Shown one piece after another: positions 62,811 to 64,000 of a DNA stretch of 64,000 nucleotides (the first letter of the stretch is position 1; each line of letters starts with the position of its first letter). The DNA is taken from the NCBI GenBank assembly GCA_947501475.1, contig CANMWA010000007.1, positions 1-64,000 of the forward strand. Reading direction: 5' to 3'. The translations under genes and the position numbers were made by a program. The notes below the pieces were generated by a model, which made no database searches, was not told the origin of the DNA, and saw only the letters and a list, made by a program, of their open reading frames with translations. The stretch is from an uncultured Aquimarina sp. (GTDB lineage Bacteria > Bacteroidota > Bacteroidia > Flavobacteriales > Flavobacteriaceae).

Positions 62811-63692
62811 ATGAGTTATACAGACAAAATGCTTCGAGACGGAGCGCTAAAAGGAAAAAACATAGTTGTTACCGGTGGTGGTAGCGGATTAGGTAAAGCG
62901 ATGACCAAATATTTTCTAGAATTAGGAGCTAAAGTAGCAATAACTTCTCGTAACCTAGAAAAACTACAAAACACAGCCAAAGAACTTGAAGAAGAAACCG
63001 GAGGTACTTGTTTACCATTACAATGTGATGTTAGGCATTACGACCAGGTTGAAGCGATGAGAGATCAAGCTCTTAAAGCATTTGGCACTATTGATGTTTT
63101 ACTTAATAATGCAGCAGGAAATTTTATCTCTCCAACAGAGCGTTTATCAGCAAATGCATTTGATACCATTATTGATATTGTATTAAAAGGAACTAAAAAC
63201 TGTACACTTTGCTTTGGGAAACACTGGATTAATACCAAACATCAAAATACAACAGTTCTTAATATTGTTACTACATATGCCTGGACAGGTTCTGCTTATG
63301 TAGTACCAAGTGCAACTGCAAAAGCTGGTGTTCTAGCTATGACCAGATCATTAGCCGTAGAATGGGCAAAATACGGAATGCGTTTTAATGCCATTGCTCC
63401 AGGTCCATTTCCTACAAAAGGAGCTTGGGATAGATTAATGCCAGGAGATTTAAAAGAAAAACTTGACATTACTAAACAAGTACCTTTAGGGCGTGTTGGT
63501 AGTCATCAAGAGCTTGCAAATTTAGCCGCATATCTTGTATCAGACTTTTCTGCTTATATGAATGGTGAAGTAGTTACAATAGATGGTGGTGAATGGTTAA
63601 AAGGAGCTGGCGAGTTTAATATGCTAGAACAAGTTCCTGAAGAAATGTGGGACATGCTTGAAGCATCAATACGATCAAAAAACAAGAAATAA
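62811..63692 (+). CDS. SDR family oxidoreductase, 2,4-dienoyl-CoA reductase type
   Basis: A 293-residue short-chain dehydrogenase. The NADP-binding GGGSGLGKA is at residues 22-30, followed by DVLLNNAAGNF (95-105). Instead of the usual YxxxK, the active site has Tyr156 and Lys171 (TTYAWTGSAY to SATAKAG) with a 14-residue gap, the spacing of mammalian DECR1. NAIAPGPFPTKGAW is also typical of that branch. It probably reduces 2,4-dienoyl-CoA esters during unsaturated fatty acid breakdown. It is followed by a terminator and parA. Confidence 0.88.
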   Translation: MSYTDKMLRDGALKGKNIVVTGGGSGLGKAMTKYFLELGAKVAITSRNLEKLQNTAKELEEETGGTCLPLQCDVRHYDQVEAMRDQALKAFGTIDVLLNNAAGNFISPTERLSANAFDTIIDIVLKGTKNCTLCFGKHWINTKHQNTTVLNIVTTYAWTGSAYVVPSATAKAGVLAMTRSLAVEWAKYGMRFNAIAPGPFPTKGAWDRLMPGDLKEKLDITKQVPLGRVGSHQELANLAAYLVSDFSAYMNGEVVTIDGGEWLKGAGEFNMLEQVPEEMWDMLEASIRSKNKK

Positions 63693-63721
63693 CTAGTTAT
63701 TAACAATAAGAAAAGTAAACT

Positions 63722-63753
63722 AGACCATTCACAAAGGGGGATGGTCTTTTTTA
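63722..63753 (+). terminator. Terminator after the SDR gene
   Basis: AGACCAT (63722-63728) pairs with ATGGTCT (63741-63747), extendable by a G-U and a C-G pair, followed by six T in all. Confidence 0.85.
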
Positions 63754-63831
63754 TTTATTACTGTTAACATTTTTCATTTTTATAATATATAATTAATTGT
63801 ATTTTTACCTCTTAAATCCAAATCTCCCCTC

Positions 63832-64000
63832 ATGGGTAAAATAATAGCAATTGCCAATCAAAAAGGTGGTGTAGGTAAAACCACTACCTCTGTAAATTTA
63901 GCAGCTTCTCTAGGTGTATTAGAGAAAAAAGTATTATTAATTGATGCTGATCCACAAGCTAATGCTACTTCTGGGCTTGGTTTAGATGTTGATAGTGTAG
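63832..64000 (+). CDS. parA: ParA family chromosome partitioning ATPase (partial)
   Basis: The first 56 residues of a ParA/Soj protein, cut by the window end. It opens [20 protein letters not shown] with the deviant Walker A KGGVGKTT at residues 11-18 and continues to the Walker A' region [16 protein letters not shown]. It should segregate the chromosome with ParB, whose gene would be expected next. Confidence 0.95.
   Translation, partial: MGKIIAIANQKGGVGKTTTSVNLAASLGVLEKKVLLIDADPQANATSGLGLDVDSV

Overview
The window reads as chromosomal DNA of a marine-type Flavobacteriaceae (Bacteroidota). The evidence is direct: AT-rich sequence, near absence of Shine-Dalgarno sites, several TAnnTTTG -7 boxes (the Bacteroidota housekeeping promoter), type IX secretion (T9SS) C-terminal sorting domains, many TonB-dependent receptor modules, and the flavobacterial gene order udk - divIC/ftsB - mutA - small gene - mutB. 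A genus near Aquimarina is plausible but cannot be shown from the sequence alone. There are no rRNA genes, phage genes, insertion sequences or CRISPR arrays; two tRNA-Pro genes (GGG and TGG anticodons) are present.

Layout. 1-2.9 kb: a heptamer tandem repeat, oxyR, a small conserved gene, an AIM24-like gene and a DUF4442 hotdog gene. 2.9-8.0 kb: two small membrane proteins, then a PadR regulator - PspC membrane protein - head-GIN lipoprotein cluster and a second head-GIN gene. 8.3-16.6 kb: a T9SS cargo protein, trxB, a TRIC channel, a Tat-exported DinB protein, a GH31 glycosidase and small enzymes. 16.6-20.8 kb: a metal-uptake-like cluster (cysteine-motif small protein, TonB receptor, PepSY membrane protein, 42-residue membrane peptide). 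20.8-25.5 kb: lipoprotein, OmpA-like protein, DASS transporter, rraA, unknowns. 25.7-28.1 kb: tRNA-Pro and cydAB (minus strand).

28.3-36.5 kb holds a candidate envelope proteolysis module: an ECF sigma factor and a TPR-bearing anti-sigma-like membrane protein face a subtilisin lipoprotein, a periplasmic TPR-CHAT caspase-like protease and two lipoproteins. 36.5-39.7 kb is a secreted GH13 amylase with three tandem starch-binding modules and T9SS tail, with two LacI-type operator-like sites upstream. 40-43.6 kb: a frameshifted SnoaL-like gene, tRNA-Pro, a large unknown exported protein and a 54-bp perfect palindrome. 43.7-47.4 kb: TonB receptor - PQQ sugar dehydrogenase - cytochrome c, a likely periplasmic sugar-oxidation operon. 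48.3-54.9 kb: anmK, udk, ftsB/divIC, mutA and mutB.

54.9-62.4 kb is the most unusual stretch: four tandem paralogs, each with a signal peptide, a CarboxypepD_reg-like domain, a SusC-type TonB plug signature, TPR-like helices and a C-terminal DUF2135-like beta domain, but no outer-membrane barrel. Two of them are almost identical over their 3' halves, suggesting recent duplication or gene conversion. The window closes with a DECR-type SDR and the start of parA.
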